Shown here piece after piece: positions 6,230-13,542 of a stretch of 15,628 nt of DNA. The position numbers and the translations under genes were made by a program. Every line of letters begins with the position of its first letter. Positions within the stretch are counted from its first letter, which is position 1. The stretch comes from Frankiaceae bacterium (GTDB lineage: Bacteria > Actinomycetota > Actinomycetes > JAFAQI01): positions 1 through 15,628 of the forward strand of contig JAVEEH010000200.1 in assembly GCA_030840545.1 (NCBI GenBank). Reading direction: 5' to 3'. The notes under the pieces are model-generated. The model was not told where the DNA came from. It did no database searches and was given only the letters and a program-made list of their open reading frames with translations.

Positions 6230-7831
6230 ATGGACCGTCGACTGTGCATCCTTGCTGTCTCGATCGCCGTCATCGCCCTGTCCGGTCCCACTGCGCAGGC
6301 GACCGGCCCGGGTGGCTGGGACCACGTGGGCCGTGGCACTTCACCCACCGTCGCCGCGCTCAACGGCAGGGTCGATGCCCTGAACAGCGACAACCCGGGG
6401 ATCCTCTACGCGGGCGGCGCGTTCACCGACGCGGGCGGCAAGGCCAACGCCGACCATCTCGCGCAATGGGACGGCGCCACGTGGAGCGCGGTGAACGGCG
6501 CAGTGACCCTCAACGGTGCCGTCGACGCGATCGCCTATCACGCCGGCCATGTCTACGTCGGCGGCCAGTTCACGAACGTCGCGGGCGACTCCAACATCAA
6601 CTATCTTGCCGCCTGGGACGGCTCGACCTGGTCCTCCCCGTGCGCCGGCCCGAACCCGATCACCGCCCATGTGGCCGCGCTGCAGATCATCGGCAACACC
6701 TTGTACGTCGGTGGCTCGTTCGCGGACGGCGCGGGCATCGCGGCGGCTGACTTCCTGGTCGCCTGCGACCTCACGACCGGCGCGGCAAGCGCCACGGTTC
6801 CCAGCGCAACCGAAGCCTTCAACTCCGGCGTCAACGCGCTGACCGCCGACAGCAACGGCACCCTCTATGCGGGCGGTGCGTTCATCAATCTGGAGGGTGT
6901 CACCGGGATGGATCACGTCGCCTACTACACGGGCGGCGCCTGGCACCAGATGGGTGCCGGCCAGGCTGTCAATGCCATCGTCCGCTCACTCACCGCGCAT
7001 GGGACGAACGTCTACGTCGGCACCGACGCCGTAGACATCAACGGCATCGCCAGCGCCGACCACATCGCGAAATGGGACGCCCAGAACCTGATCTACAGCG
7101 CGATGGGGTCGAACGCCGCCGGCACGAACGGCTGGTTCAACAGTTACGCCTTCCTCTATGGGATGGCCACCTCCGGTCCGCTGGTCTTTGTCGCGGGCTC
7201 GTTCCAGAACGCCAACGGACAGGCGACCGCCGATGAGTTCGCGTACTTCGATGGCACCGCCTGGCACCCGCTCGGGTCGGACGGCGCGGGAAACGGGCCG
7301 CTGAACTCCGCTGTCAACGCCCTCGCCGTGTTCAGTCACCGGGTCGTCGCCGGGGGCAACTTCACCAACGCCGGTGGCGACGCCCTGGCCGATGTCATCG
7401 GCTCCCACACGATCCAGCGCCCGGATGCCCGGATCGGCACGGCGGCAGGCGGCCCCTTCACGGGCAACAACGTCTACAGCGCTGCCGGCACCGGCGAGCA
7501 GAGGGCCATCTCGGTGCAGCGGGGGCACCGCGGCAGGGTCTATGCCGACATCCAGAACGACGGCCTGACGGCGGACACGCTGAAGGTGACCGGCCCCGGC
7601 GGGGCCAACGGCTTCACCCTGACCTACTTCCACGGTGCAACGAACGTGACGTCGCAAGTGCTCGCCGGGACCTTCTCGACCGGCAGCCTGGCGCCGAGGG
7701 CGCACCTGACGCTCAAGGTGGTCATCAGGGTCGCGCACGGGAGCGCCAACTCGGGCACCTTCCTGATCACGGCCAGATCGTCCCCCGGCGTCCCGGTCGA
7801 CGCCGTCAAGGCGATCGTCCACGCGACCTAG
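6230..7831 (+). CDS. Secreted seven-repeat beta-propeller-like protein with C-terminal beta-sandwich region
   Basis: The 533-aa product starts with a Sec signal peptide (MDRRLC, hydrophobic 7-19) with likely cleavage at AQA-TG, residues 24/25. Seven imperfect repeats follow, marked by LYxGGxFT-like strands at 59, 108, 158, 212, 261, 319 and 371 and often ending in (A/K)xWDGxxW. They are spaced 49-58 residues apart, as expected for a closed seven-bladed propeller. Blades 3 and 5 are degenerate (C179 for W; GTDAVD). Residues about 414-533 (DIQNDGLTADTLKVTG..., SLAPRAHLTLKVVIRV) look like an Ig-like beta-sandwich of the kind seen in bacterial surface proteins. There is no LPXTG, lipobox or C-terminal anchor, so it is probably released or loosely wall-bound. 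GAGAGGA (6214-6220) precedes ATG 6230. No enzymatic motif is visible; carbohydrate or protein binding is a guess. Confidence 0.88.
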   Translation: MDRRLCILAVSIAVIALSGPTAQATGPGGWDHVGRGTSPTVAALNGRVDALNSDNPGILYAGGAFTDAGGKANADHLAQWDGATWSAVNGAVTLNGAVDAIAYHAGHVYVGGQFTNVAGDSNINYLAAWDGSTWSSPCAGPNPITAHVAALQIIGNTLYVGGSFADGAGIAAADFLVACDLTTGAASATVPSATEAFNSGVNALTADSNGTLYAGGAFINLEGVTGMDHVAYYTGGAWHQMGAGQAVNAIVRSLTAHGTNVYVGTDAVDINGIASADHIAKWDAQNLIYSAMGSNAAGTNGWFNSYAFLYGMATSGPLVFVAGSFQNANGQATADEFAYFDGTAWHPLGSDGAGNGPLNSAVNALAVFSHRVVAGGNFTNAGGDALADVIGSHTIQRPDARIGTAAGGPFTGNNVYSAAGTGEQRAISVQRGHRGRVYADIQNDGLTADTLKVTGPGGANGFTLTYFHGATNVTSQVLAGTFSTGSLAPRAHLTLKVVIRVAHGSANSGTFLITARSSPGVPVDAVKAIVHAT

Positions 7832-7836
7832 CCCCG

Positions 7837-7862
7837 GCTGACCGGTGGCTATCACGGTCAGC
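7837..7862. terminator. Hairpin between convergent genes (candidate bidirectional terminator)
   Basis: GCTGACCG (7837-7844) pairs perfectly with CGGTCAGC (7855-7862) around a 10-base loop. It lies six bases after the stop of the propeller gene and ahead of the convergent nhaA stop. There is no T-tract on either side, which is usual for many actinobacterial terminators. Confidence 0.55.
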
Positions 7863-7863
7863 G

Positions 7864-7884
7864 CCCCATCGGACAGTCATGGGG
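7864..7884. terminator. Second hairpin overlapping the nhaA stop codon
   Basis: CCCCAT (7864-7869) pairs with ATGGGG (7879-7884) across a 9-base loop; the nhaA TGA (7877-7879) is inside the structure. With the hairpin at 7837-7862 it forms a tandem pair in the 45-bp convergent gap. Confidence 0.4.
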
Positions 7885-9757
7885 TGATCGCGGCGCGCGC
7901 ACCGGCCGTCTTCACGGCGGCGGACAGGCTCTCCAGGTCAAACGCCCCGTGGTGGCGGCGGCCGTTGACGAAGAAGGTCGGCGTGCCGCTCACGCCGGAG
8001 AGGTCGGCGCTGTCGACGTCGCCGTCCACCCGCGCCGCGAAGGTGCGCCGCTTGAGGTCGTCGGTGAAACGCTCGACGTCGAGACCGAGCTCCTCGGCGT
8101 AACCGACCAGGTCCGAGAACCGCAGCGCGTCCTGATGCGTGAGCAGCGCGTCGTGCATCTCCCAGAAGGCGTCTTGCGCGGCTGCGGCTTCGGTCGCCTC
8201 GGCCGCCATCCGCGCGTGCGGGTGCACGTCGTCGAGCGGGAGGTGACGCCACACGTAGGTGACGTCACTGAAGTCGGACAGGAGCTCGCGGACGGCGGGC
8301 TCCGCCTGGCCGCAGTACGGGCACTCGAGATCGCCGTATTCCACGAGCGTCACCGGCGCGACCTTCGGACCGCGGACATGGTCACGTTGCGGGTCGACCG
8401 GGTCGGCGAGGTCGACCAGGTCGCTTGTCGTCCCGAGCAGGGCGCGGGCCCTGCGGCCGGCGGGCATCAGGTCGATGACCCGGTAGACGGCCCACGTGAT
8501 GACACCGGCGGTCGCGGCGGCGGCGAGGATCCCGGCCTTGGCACGCTGCAGCTGCTCCCCGTCGAAGGCGATCGACGCGATCAGCAGCGCGACGGTGAAG
8601 CCGACGCCTGCCGCCGACCCCGCACCGAGGACCGAGCCCCAACCGACGGACGGACGCAACCGTCCTTTGCTGAGTGCCGTGACGCCGTACGCCGTCCCGA
8701 GGACGCCGAGCGGCTTGCCCAGGACATAGCCCGCGAGGATGCCGAGGGTGAGTGGCGACGTGAACGCGTCGCGCAGGAACGAGGCGCTGATCGGGATGCC
8801 CGCGTTGGCAAGCGCGAAGAGCGGAACGATGGCGAAGCTCGTCCACGGATGCCACATCTGCGCCAGCTGCTCGTTGGGCGAGATGGCCGCTTCCACACTC
8901 GCGCGCGCACGCCGGGCGAGCGCGGGCGTCGGCTGCTCGCGGAAGCGCCGAAACTGCTGGCTCGCCCGTTCGAGATCGTCGCGTGCCGCGGGGTAGGCGT
9001 AGGTCAGCAGTCCCATGGCGAGGCCGACCACAAGCGGGTCGACTCCCGACTTGACCATGGCCACCCAGGCCGCGATGCCGAGGGCGGCGTAGACGAGCCC
9101 GGAGCGCACCCGAAAAGCCCGCACGACGAGAAGCACGGCGAACACACCGGCCGCGACCAGGAGCGGCCGCAGATGGACGGCATCGCTGTAGAAGAAGGCG
9201 ATGACCAGCAGCGCCACGATGTCATCGACGACAACGACGGTGAGCATGAACGCGCGGAGCCGGTCGGCGAAGCGCGGACCCGCCAGCGTGAGGATCCCGA
9301 GTGCGAACGCTGTGTCCGTCGACATCGCCGTGCCCCAGCCGTGGGCACCGCCGCCGCCGCCGTTGACGGCCAGGAAGATCGCGACCGACAGGACCATGCC
9401 GCCGATGCCGGCGAGCAACGGCAGCGCGACGCGGCGGATCTCGCGCAGCTCGCCGATGTCGGCCTCCCGGCGCGCCTCCAGCCCGACGAGGAAAAAGAAG
9501 AACGACATCAGGCCGCTGTTGACCCAGTCGCGGAGGCTGAGGCTGACAGACGCGTCGCCCAGTCGGACGGCGAGCACCGTGTGCCACGTGTGGTCGTAGG
9601 ACTTCGTGTCGACGTTGGCCCAGACGAGCGCGGCAACCGCCGCAATGAGCAGCACGACGGCGCTGCCGGTCTCGATGTCGATGAACGACCGCAGCGGCGT
9701 CCGGAGGGCGCGGCTCCACATGGTGCGACCGGCGCCGTCATCGTCGGTGACCCTCAC
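7877..9757 (-). CDS. nhaA: Na+/H+ antiporter NhaA fused to a DsbA-like thioredoxin domain
   Basis: The 626-aa product has an N-terminal NhaA (about 20-430, some 12 membrane helices). It carries FFFFLVGLEARR (86-97), MSTDTAFALG with D148 (E. coli D133 equivalent) and VVVVDDIVALL with D178/D179 (D163/D164 equivalents), so the Na+/H+ exchange site is intact. A linker leads to a DsbA/thioredoxin_4 domain (about 465-620) with active-site C479-P-Y-C482 and the cis-proline loop SGTPTFFVNG (P593). NhaA-DsbA fusions are known in actinobacteria. With NhaA topology the thioredoxin domain should face the cytoplasm, unlike ordinary DsbA. The open frame continues upstream to 10057 into a divergent gene, so that extension is rejected. 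GTG 9757 overlaps the stop of a short leader; ATG 9721 (614 aa) is the alternative. No strong ribosome site precedes either. Confidence 0.93.
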   Translation of the reverse strand: MRVTDDDGAGRTMWSRALRTPLRSFIDIETGSAVVLLIAAVAALVWANVDTKSYDHTWHTVLAVRLGDASVSLSLRDWVNSGLMSFFFFLVGLEARREADIGELREIRRVALPLLAGIGGMVLSVAIFLAVNGGGGGAHGWGTAMSTDTAFALGILTLAGPRFADRLRAFMLTVVVVDDIVALLVIAFFYSDAVHLRPLLVAAGVFAVLLVVRAFRVRSGLVYAALGIAAWVAMVKSGVDPLVVGLAMGLLTYAYPAARDDLERASQQFRRFREQPTPALARRARASVEAAISPNEQLAQMWHPWTSFAIVPLFALANAGIPISASFLRDAFTSPLTLGILAGYVLGKPLGVLGTAYGVTALSKGRLRPSVGWGSVLGAGSAAGVGFTVALLIASIAFDGEQLQRAKAGILAAAATAGVITWAVYRVIDLMPAGRRARALLGTTSDLVDLADPVDPQRDHVRGPKVAPVTLVEYGDLECPYCGQAEPAVRELLSDFSDVTYVWRHLPLDDVHPHARMAAEATEAAAAQDAFWEMHDALLTHQDALRFSDLVGYAEELGLDVERFTDDLKRRTFAARVDGDVDSADLSGVSGTPTFFVNGRRHHGAFDLESLSAAVKTAGARAAITP

Positions 9758-9777
9758 GACCGGCCAGTCTGCATCAT
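9754..9777 (-). CDS. Possible seven-codon leader peptide translationally coupled to nhaA
   Basis: On the minus strand AAAGGGG (9787-9793) is followed after nine bases by ATGATG and a frame encoding MMQTGRS then TGA. That stop shares three bases with the proposed GTG start of nhaA (GTGA overlap at 9754-9757). The leader has the better ribosome site, while the nhaA GTG has none, so re-initiation after the leader could drive nhaA translation. The frame is very short and could be chance. Confidence 0.3.
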   Translation of the reverse strand: MMQTGRS

Positions 9778-9795
9778 CGCGACGGACCCCTTTGA

Positions 9796-9809
9796 GGGAC
9801 CTTGGACTC
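9796..9809. promoter_or_regulatory. DevR/DosR-like box upstream of the Acg-like gene
   Basis: GGGACCTTGGACTC matches 11 of 14 positions of GGGACCTTCGGCCC, a DevR-type variant I recall from non-mycobacterial actinobacteria. It begins 71 bp before the Acg-like ATG in the region divergent with nhaA. M. tuberculosis DosR sites have the core GGGACT-WW-AGTCCC, and Acg proteins are classic DosR targets. A weak -10-like CATCGT sits at 9833-9838. Confidence 0.4.
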
Positions 9810-9866
9810 TGGCTGAGGGCCTGCGGACCGGGCATCGTCATGCATCTCGCGAAGGAGACGGTGACG

Positions 9867-10862
9867 ATGACCGTGAACAAGCAGTCACTTCTGGCGCCGG
9901 CTGAGGTTCGAGCGATCGTCGCCGCAGCGGGTCGGGCGCCGTCCGTCCACAACACGCAACCGTGGGCCATCGCCTGGGACGGTGTGGCGTTCCTCATCAC
10001 CGCCGACACGTCGCGTGGGCTCACGATCACCGACCGGGACGGCCGTGAACTGGTCATCAGTTGCGGCGCAGCCCTCTACAGCCTCCGACTTGCCCTGCGG
10101 AAGTGCGGGCTCGACAGTCACGTCGTGCTGATGCCGACTGACGATCCTCGACAGTTGGCGCGCGTCGTACCGTGGCGCGGCTTGCCGGCCAGTGCCGCCG
10201 AAAGGCGCATGTTCGCAGCAATCGCACGACGCCACACTCATCGGGGGCAGTTCGATGATCGGCCGGTCAACGCCGAGCTGGCAGTCTGGCTTCAGCAAGC
10301 GGCGGGGGAAGAAGGGGCCGCGCTCCTCTACCTGACGCACCCGGGTCAGCGAGCTCATGTCCTCCACCTGGCCGGCGCGGCAGAACGCGAGCTTGCGCAA
10401 GACCCGCGCGTCCGGGACGAGATCACGGCTTGGACGCCGGCCCCGAGCGAGCGTCGACAGGACGGGGTTCCCTCCTGGGCCTACGCGCGACCCGATTCAC
10501 TGGTGAGCGCCGATGAGCTTCCGGCACGCGACTTCGACCTCGGTCGGGACATCGCGCAAATGCAGGAACCTTCCCGGACCTCCGGGACACTGGCAGTGCT
10601 CGCCACAGAGGGCGACAACGCCGAGGATTGGCTTCAAGCGGGTCAGGCACTTCAGCGACTACTCGTAACAGCGGCGCAGCACTCGGTATTCGCCGCAATC
10701 CACAGCCAGGCGATCGAGTTGCCGCACACGCGATCCGAGCTTCGGCGGGAGCTCTGCACCGCGGCCACGCCGCAGTTGCTGCTGCGATTCGGCTATGCCG
10801 CCGTGCCGACGGTGCCCTCGGTGACACCGCGCCGGACAACCGATGACGTGCTGACGATCTGA
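9867..10862 (+). CDS. Acg-family FMN-binding nitroreductase-fold protein
   Basis: The 331-aa protein matches the Acg/Rv3131-type family in length and motifs: SVHNTQPW (26-33) near the N-terminus, RRHTHRGQFDDRPV (121-134), and a C-terminal segment with EDWLQAGQALQRLLVTAAQHS and PQLLLRFGYA. The fold is two fused nitroreductase-like halves binding FMN. In mycobacteria these proteins belong to the DosR dormancy regulon, and the flavin is described as buried, so ordinary nitroreductase activity is doubtful and the physiological role is unsettled. ATG 9867 follows GAAGGAG (9851-9857) at nine bases; GTG 9861 would be too close. The open frame begins earlier at 9606, but that part overlaps the nhaA coding region. 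The DevR-like box upstream agrees with the family's usual control. It is cytoplasmic. Confidence 0.9.
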   Translation: MTVNKQSLLAPAEVRAIVAAAGRAPSVHNTQPWAIAWDGVAFLITADTSRGLTITDRDGRELVISCGAALYSLRLALRKCGLDSHVVLMPTDDPRQLARVVPWRGLPASAAERRMFAAIARRHTHRGQFDDRPVNAELAVWLQQAAGEEGAALLYLTHPGQRAHVLHLAGAAERELAQDPRVRDEITAWTPAPSERRQDGVPSWAYARPDSLVSADELPARDFDLGRDIAQMQEPSRTSGTLAVLATEGDNAEDWLQAGQALQRLLVTAAQHSVFAAIHSQAIELPHTRSELRRELCTAATPQLLLRFGYAAVPTVPSVTPRRTTDDVLTI

Positions 10863-10914
10863 CCCTGACCATCGCGAGCGCGTCGCAACCGGCTGACTCG
10901 ATCGCACCCGCGTA

Positions 10915-10932
10915 AGGGGCCTTTCGCCTCTG
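10915..10932. promoter_or_regulatory. DevR-like box upstream of the alcohol dehydrogenase
   Basis: AGGGGCCTTTCGCCTCTG shares AGGG(A/G)CCTT and a trailing CTCTG with the element before the Acg-like gene. From 10916 it matches 10 of 14 positions of GGGACCTTCGGCCC. It starts 80 bp before the ATG at 10996, and a -10-like AAAGAT lies at 10955-10960. It is the weakest of the three copies taken alone. Confidence 0.32.
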
Positions 10933-10995
10933 TGCAGGGCGCAGGCTCGGGCTGAAAGATCAACAGACCGGATCAACCACGAGAAGAAGGTCGTC

Positions 10996-12039
10996 ATGCG
11001 CGCACTCGTCTACCAAGCACCGGGCATCAAATCCTGGGACAACGTTCCCGACCCCGCCCTTCAGACAGACACCGATGCCATCGTCCGGGTCGACGCAACC
11101 ACCATCTGCGGCACCGACCTGCACATCCTGAAAGGCGACGTGCCCGCCGTCACCGCGGGCCGGATCCTCGGGCACGAAGCAGTTGGCACGGTCCAGTCAG
11201 TCGGCGGCGGCGTCAAGAATGTGCGCGTCGGCGACAAGGTGCTGGTTTCCTGCATCACCGCGTGCGGCACCTGTCGATATTGCCGAGAAAGCAGCTTTGG
11301 TCAATGCGTGGGTGGCGGCGGTTGGATCCTCGGCCACAAGATCGACGGGACACAAGCAGAGCTCGTTCGCGTGCCCTTCGCTGACACCTCCACCTACCCT
11401 GCACCTGCCGGGGTCTCGGACGAGGCGCTGCTGATGCTCGCCGACATACTGCCCACCGGCTACGAGGTCGGCGTACTCAACGGCAAGGTGCGTCCCGGCG
11501 ACGTCGTCGCGATCGTGGGAGCCGGCCCTATCGGCCTGTCGGCCATTCTCGGTGCCAAGCTGCTCTCCCCCAGTCACGTCATCGCCATCGACAAGGCCGA
11601 CAGTCGGCTCGAGGCAGCAAAGGGCTTCGGCGCCGACATCGTCGTCAACAACAGCCGCGAAGACGCGCTCGCCATCGTTCGTGACCTGACCGGCGGTCTG
11701 GGGGCCGACGTGTCGATAGAGGCGGTCGGAGTGCCGGCGACGTTCGAGCTCGCCACGACGCTGATCCGACCGGGCGGGCACGTTGCGAACATCGGCGTGC
11801 ACGGCGAAGCCGTCACGCTGCATCTCGAAGACCTCTGGATCCGCAACGTCACGATCACCATGGGCCTGGTCGACACCTACTCGACGCCGACCCTGCTCTC
11901 ACTGATGTGCAGCGGACTGCTCGACGCCGAGAAGTTCATCACGCACCACTACACGATGGACCAGATGGTCAGGGCCTACGACACCTTTGGCGACGCACCC
12001 AGGACCGGTGCCCTGAAGGTCGTCCTCACCCGCGAGTAA
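10996..12039 (+). CDS. Zinc-dependent alcohol dehydrogenase (MDR family)
   Basis: The 347-aa protein is a medium-chain dehydrogenase with both zinc sites. Catalytic ligands are likely C38 (TTICGTD), H60/E61 (GHEAVG) and D150 (LADILPTGY). Structural zinc ligands are C90, C93, C96 and C104 in CGTCRYC...GQC. The dinucleotide loop is GAGPIG (175-180), and an acidic residue after the second strand (AIDKAD) suggests NAD(H). The sequence pattern (ILKGDVPAV near the catalytic Cys, Asp as third ligand) resembles Clostridium/Thermoanaerobacter-type secondary alcohol dehydrogenases and related actinobacterial enzymes; the substrate cannot be set by eye. ATG 10996 follows GAAGAAGG with a five-base gap. 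It is separated from the Acg-like gene by 133 bp that hold a DevR-like element, so it probably has its own promoter. NADH reoxidation under low oxygen is a plausible role. Confidence 0.93.
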   Translation: MRALVYQAPGIKSWDNVPDPALQTDTDAIVRVDATTICGTDLHILKGDVPAVTAGRILGHEAVGTVQSVGGGVKNVRVGDKVLVSCITACGTCRYCRESSFGQCVGGGGWILGHKIDGTQAELVRVPFADTSTYPAPAGVSDEALLMLADILPTGYEVGVLNGKVRPGDVVAIVGAGPIGLSAILGAKLLSPSHVIAIDKADSRLEAAKGFGADIVVNNSREDALAIVRDLTGGLGADVSIEAVGVPATFELATTLIRPGGHVANIGVHGEAVTLHLEDLWIRNVTITMGLVDTYSTPTLLSLMCSGLLDAEKFITHHYTMDQMVRAYDTFGDAPRTGALKVVLTRE

Positions 12040-12079
12040 CGCCAGCCGCACCTTGCGCCCGCTTCGCTAGGGAGACGTC

Positions 12080-12094
12080 GTGACGTTCGGCCCT
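12080..12094. promoter_or_regulatory. DevR-like box upstream of the VIT-type transporter
   Basis: GTGACGTTCGGCCCT agrees with GGGACCTTCGGCCC at 12 of 14 positions (T at 2 and G at 6 differ), the best of the three copies. Its centre lies about 41 bp before GTG 12129. If the mRNA is leaderless this is the classic position of an activator overlapping -35, with a -10-like TATCGA at 12115-12120. Confidence 0.42.
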
Positions 12095-12128
12095 GGCAGG
12101 CGCGCGCGGATCGGTATCGAATGACGGT

Positions 12129-12839
12129 GTGACACTGCTGTCGTTCGTCGGACACGGCCAGACTCGCTCCGTAGGTCGAGCAGGTTGGCTTCGTGCCGCC
12201 GTACTCGGAGCGAATGACGGGCTCGTATCGACATCCAGCCTCATGGTCGGGGTGGCCGCGAGCAGCGCCTCCGGGGCAGGCATCGTGACCGCTGGCGTGG
12301 CCGGCGTCGTTGCCGGTGCAATGGCGATGGCCGCCGGGGAGTACGTGTCGGTCAGCTCCCAGCGCGATGTCGAGGAAGCCGATCGCAGCCACGAAACACG
12401 AGAGCAGGCGCGCGATCCCGAAGGAGAACGCCGACAACTCGTCGGGATCTACCAGAGCCGGGGGCTTCCTCGCCCACTCGCCGAGGAGGTCGCCAACATC
12501 ATGCACGCCACCGACCCGGTCGCCGCGCACATGCGTGAGCAGCTCGGTCACACCGAACAGACGAAGGCCCGCCCGTCGCAGGCCGCGGTCGCGTCGGCCG
12601 CATCCTTTATCGCCGGCGGGCTCATTCCGTTCCTAGGCCTCATGGCACCGAGTCGGTCCGGGAGACTCATCTCGATCGCGGCGGTGACCATTCTCGGGCT
12701 GGCCTGCGCCGGCATCCTGGGTGCCCGGGTTGCCGGCGTGCCCATGACTCACCCCACCGTGCGCGTCGTCCTTGGCGGGAGCGCTGCGATGGCTGTGACT
12801 GCACTTGTCGGGCACCTTGTTCACCTGTCCGGCGCGTGA
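12129..12839 (+). CDS. VIT1/CCC1-family iron/manganese transporter
   Basis: The 236-aa membrane protein has the family hallmarks: LRAAVLGANDGLVSTSSLMVG (21-41), with D30 at the position of a metal-pathway Asp in plant VIT1, and GAMAMAAGEYVSVSSQRDVEEAD (63-85). A cytoplasmic, acidic helical segment (about 80-140, including LVGIYQSRGLPRPLAEEVANIM) follows and corresponds to the metal-binding domain. Three C-terminal helices complete five membrane spans. It likely exports or sequesters Fe2+/Mn2+ using the proton gradient. The start is GTG 12129; no Shine-Dalgarno sequence is visible, so a leaderless mRNA is possible. A four-codon frame ATG-ACG-GTG-TGA (12121-12132) overlaps it. The gene is 89 bp after the dehydrogenase and has its own DevR-like box. 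Confidence 0.9.
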   Translation: MTLLSFVGHGQTRSVGRAGWLRAAVLGANDGLVSTSSLMVGVAASSASGAGIVTAGVAGVVAGAMAMAAGEYVSVSSQRDVEEADRSHETREQARDPEGERRQLVGIYQSRGLPRPLAEEVANIMHATDPVAAHMREQLGHTEQTKARPSQAAVASAASFIAGGLIPFLGLMAPSRSGRLISIAAVTILGLACAGILGARVAGVPMTHPTVRVVLGGSAAMAVTALVGHLVHLSGA

Positions 12840-12870
12840 GCAACCCTCGCCGCGGGCCAGCAGCTGGTCA

Positions 12871-12885
12871 TTGCCATCAAGGCAA
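12871..12885. terminator. Weak hairpin between convergent VIT-type and tetR genes
   Basis: TTGCC (12871-12875) and GGCAA (12881-12885) form a 5-bp stem with a 5-base loop in the 64-bp convergent gap. No T-tract follows. It is the only symmetric element seen there, so a terminator role is possible but weak. Confidence 0.25.
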
Positions 12886-12903
12886 GAGATGAACAGACGC
12901 GGC

Positions 12904-13479
12904 TCATCGCCCATCCAGCAGGGCATGGACGGCAGCGTGCACCCGATCAGCGACGGCTGACGGCCTCGAAGCCTCTAGCTTGCCGTCGAGGTGAAGGAAT
13001 GCCAATCCGTGTACGACCGCCCAGAGCGCGGTCGACAGCGCCGCCACGTCTGCTCCCGGGAAGCACCGCCGGACGATGCTGTCTAGGTATGCGGAGATGA
13101 TGTTGGTTGCCGCCACCCGGTTGCCACTGTCGCGGTCGCACGGCTCACTGAACATGACCCGGAACAGTGCGGGTCGCTCGATGGCGAACCGGACGTAGGC
13201 GAGCGCGACCGCGGCGAGGTCGTCGACGCTGGACGGCTCGGCGTGTGCCGCGGTCAGATAATCGGCGAGTTGCCGGTAGCCGACGGCGGCCACCGCGGAG
13301 ACCAGTGCGTCGCGGTCGGCGTAATGGCGATAGGGGGCGGACGGAGCGACCCCGGCCCGACGGGCGACGGCGCGAAGCGACAGCGCGGCGGTCCCGCCCT
13401 CCTCGAGCAACTCGAGCGCGGCATGCACGCACGCGACCCGGAGATCGCCATGGTGGTACGGGGACGTCGCCTGTGGCAT
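12904..13479 (-). CDS. TetR/AcrR-family transcriptional repressor (WHG-type C-terminus)
   Basis: The 191-aa protein opens with YHHGDLRVACVHAALELLEEGG. Its helix-turn-helix at about 31-60 is LSLRAVARRAGVAPSAPYRHYADRDAL. The HHGDLR start and LWAVVHGLAFLHLDGKL (about 151-167) are typical of TetR proteins with the TetR_C_33/WHG ligand-binding domain. It is divergent from the quinone oxidoreductase gene, and the 100-bp region between them has an inverted repeat over the oxidoreductase promoter. The likely model is a repressor of that gene, and perhaps of itself, released by an electrophile or quinone; the ligand is inferred only. ATG 13479 gives the family-standard N-terminus, though the ribosome site (GAGAG) is weak. 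Confidence 0.93.
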   Translation of the reverse strand: MPQATSPYHHGDLRVACVHAALELLEEGGTAALSLRAVARRAGVAPSAPYRHYADRDALVSAVAAVGYRQLADYLTAAHAEPSSVDDLAAVALAYVRFAIERPALFRVMFSEPCDRDSGNRVAATNIISAYLDSIVRRCFPGADVAALSTALWAVVHGLAFLHLDGKLEASRPSAVADRVHAAVHALLDGR

Positions 13480-13498
13480 CGATCACTCTCGCTGGACG

Positions 13499-13527
13499 TT
13501 GACGGCGTGAACACCGGTACCTAATGT
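13499..13527 (+). promoter_or_regulatory. Predicted sigma70-type promoter of the quinone oxidoreductase
   Basis: TTGACG at 13499-13504 is separated by exactly 17 bases from TAATGT at 13522-13527, the clearest promoter in the window. Transcription would start near 13534, giving a leader of about 46 bases before ATG 13580. Confidence 0.65.
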
Positions 13528-13542
13528 GAGCGGCGTTCACAT
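13524..13542. promoter_or_regulatory. Predicted TetR operator overlapping the promoter
   Basis: ATGTGAGC (13524-13531) and GTTCACAT (13535-13542) form a 19-bp inverted repeat with seven of eight arm positions paired around GGC. It overlaps the -10 and the expected start site. A further half-site GTGAACAC lies at 13507-13514 in the spacer. Placement beside a divergent tetR gene makes it the natural site of that repressor. Confidence 0.6.

Noticed and set aside
6085..6750. 221-aa frame across the intergenic region into the propeller gene
   Set aside because: Mostly an out-of-frame reading of the propeller gene; no ribosome site and no domain.
7949..9904. 651-aa plus-strand frame opposite nhaA
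   Set aside because: Antisense shadow rich in Arg, Glu and Asp; the minus strand encodes clear NhaA and DsbA motifs.
9758..10057. Upstream extension of the nhaA frame
   Set aside because: It would overlap the well-supported Acg-like gene and its control region; family N-termini start near FIDIETGSAV.
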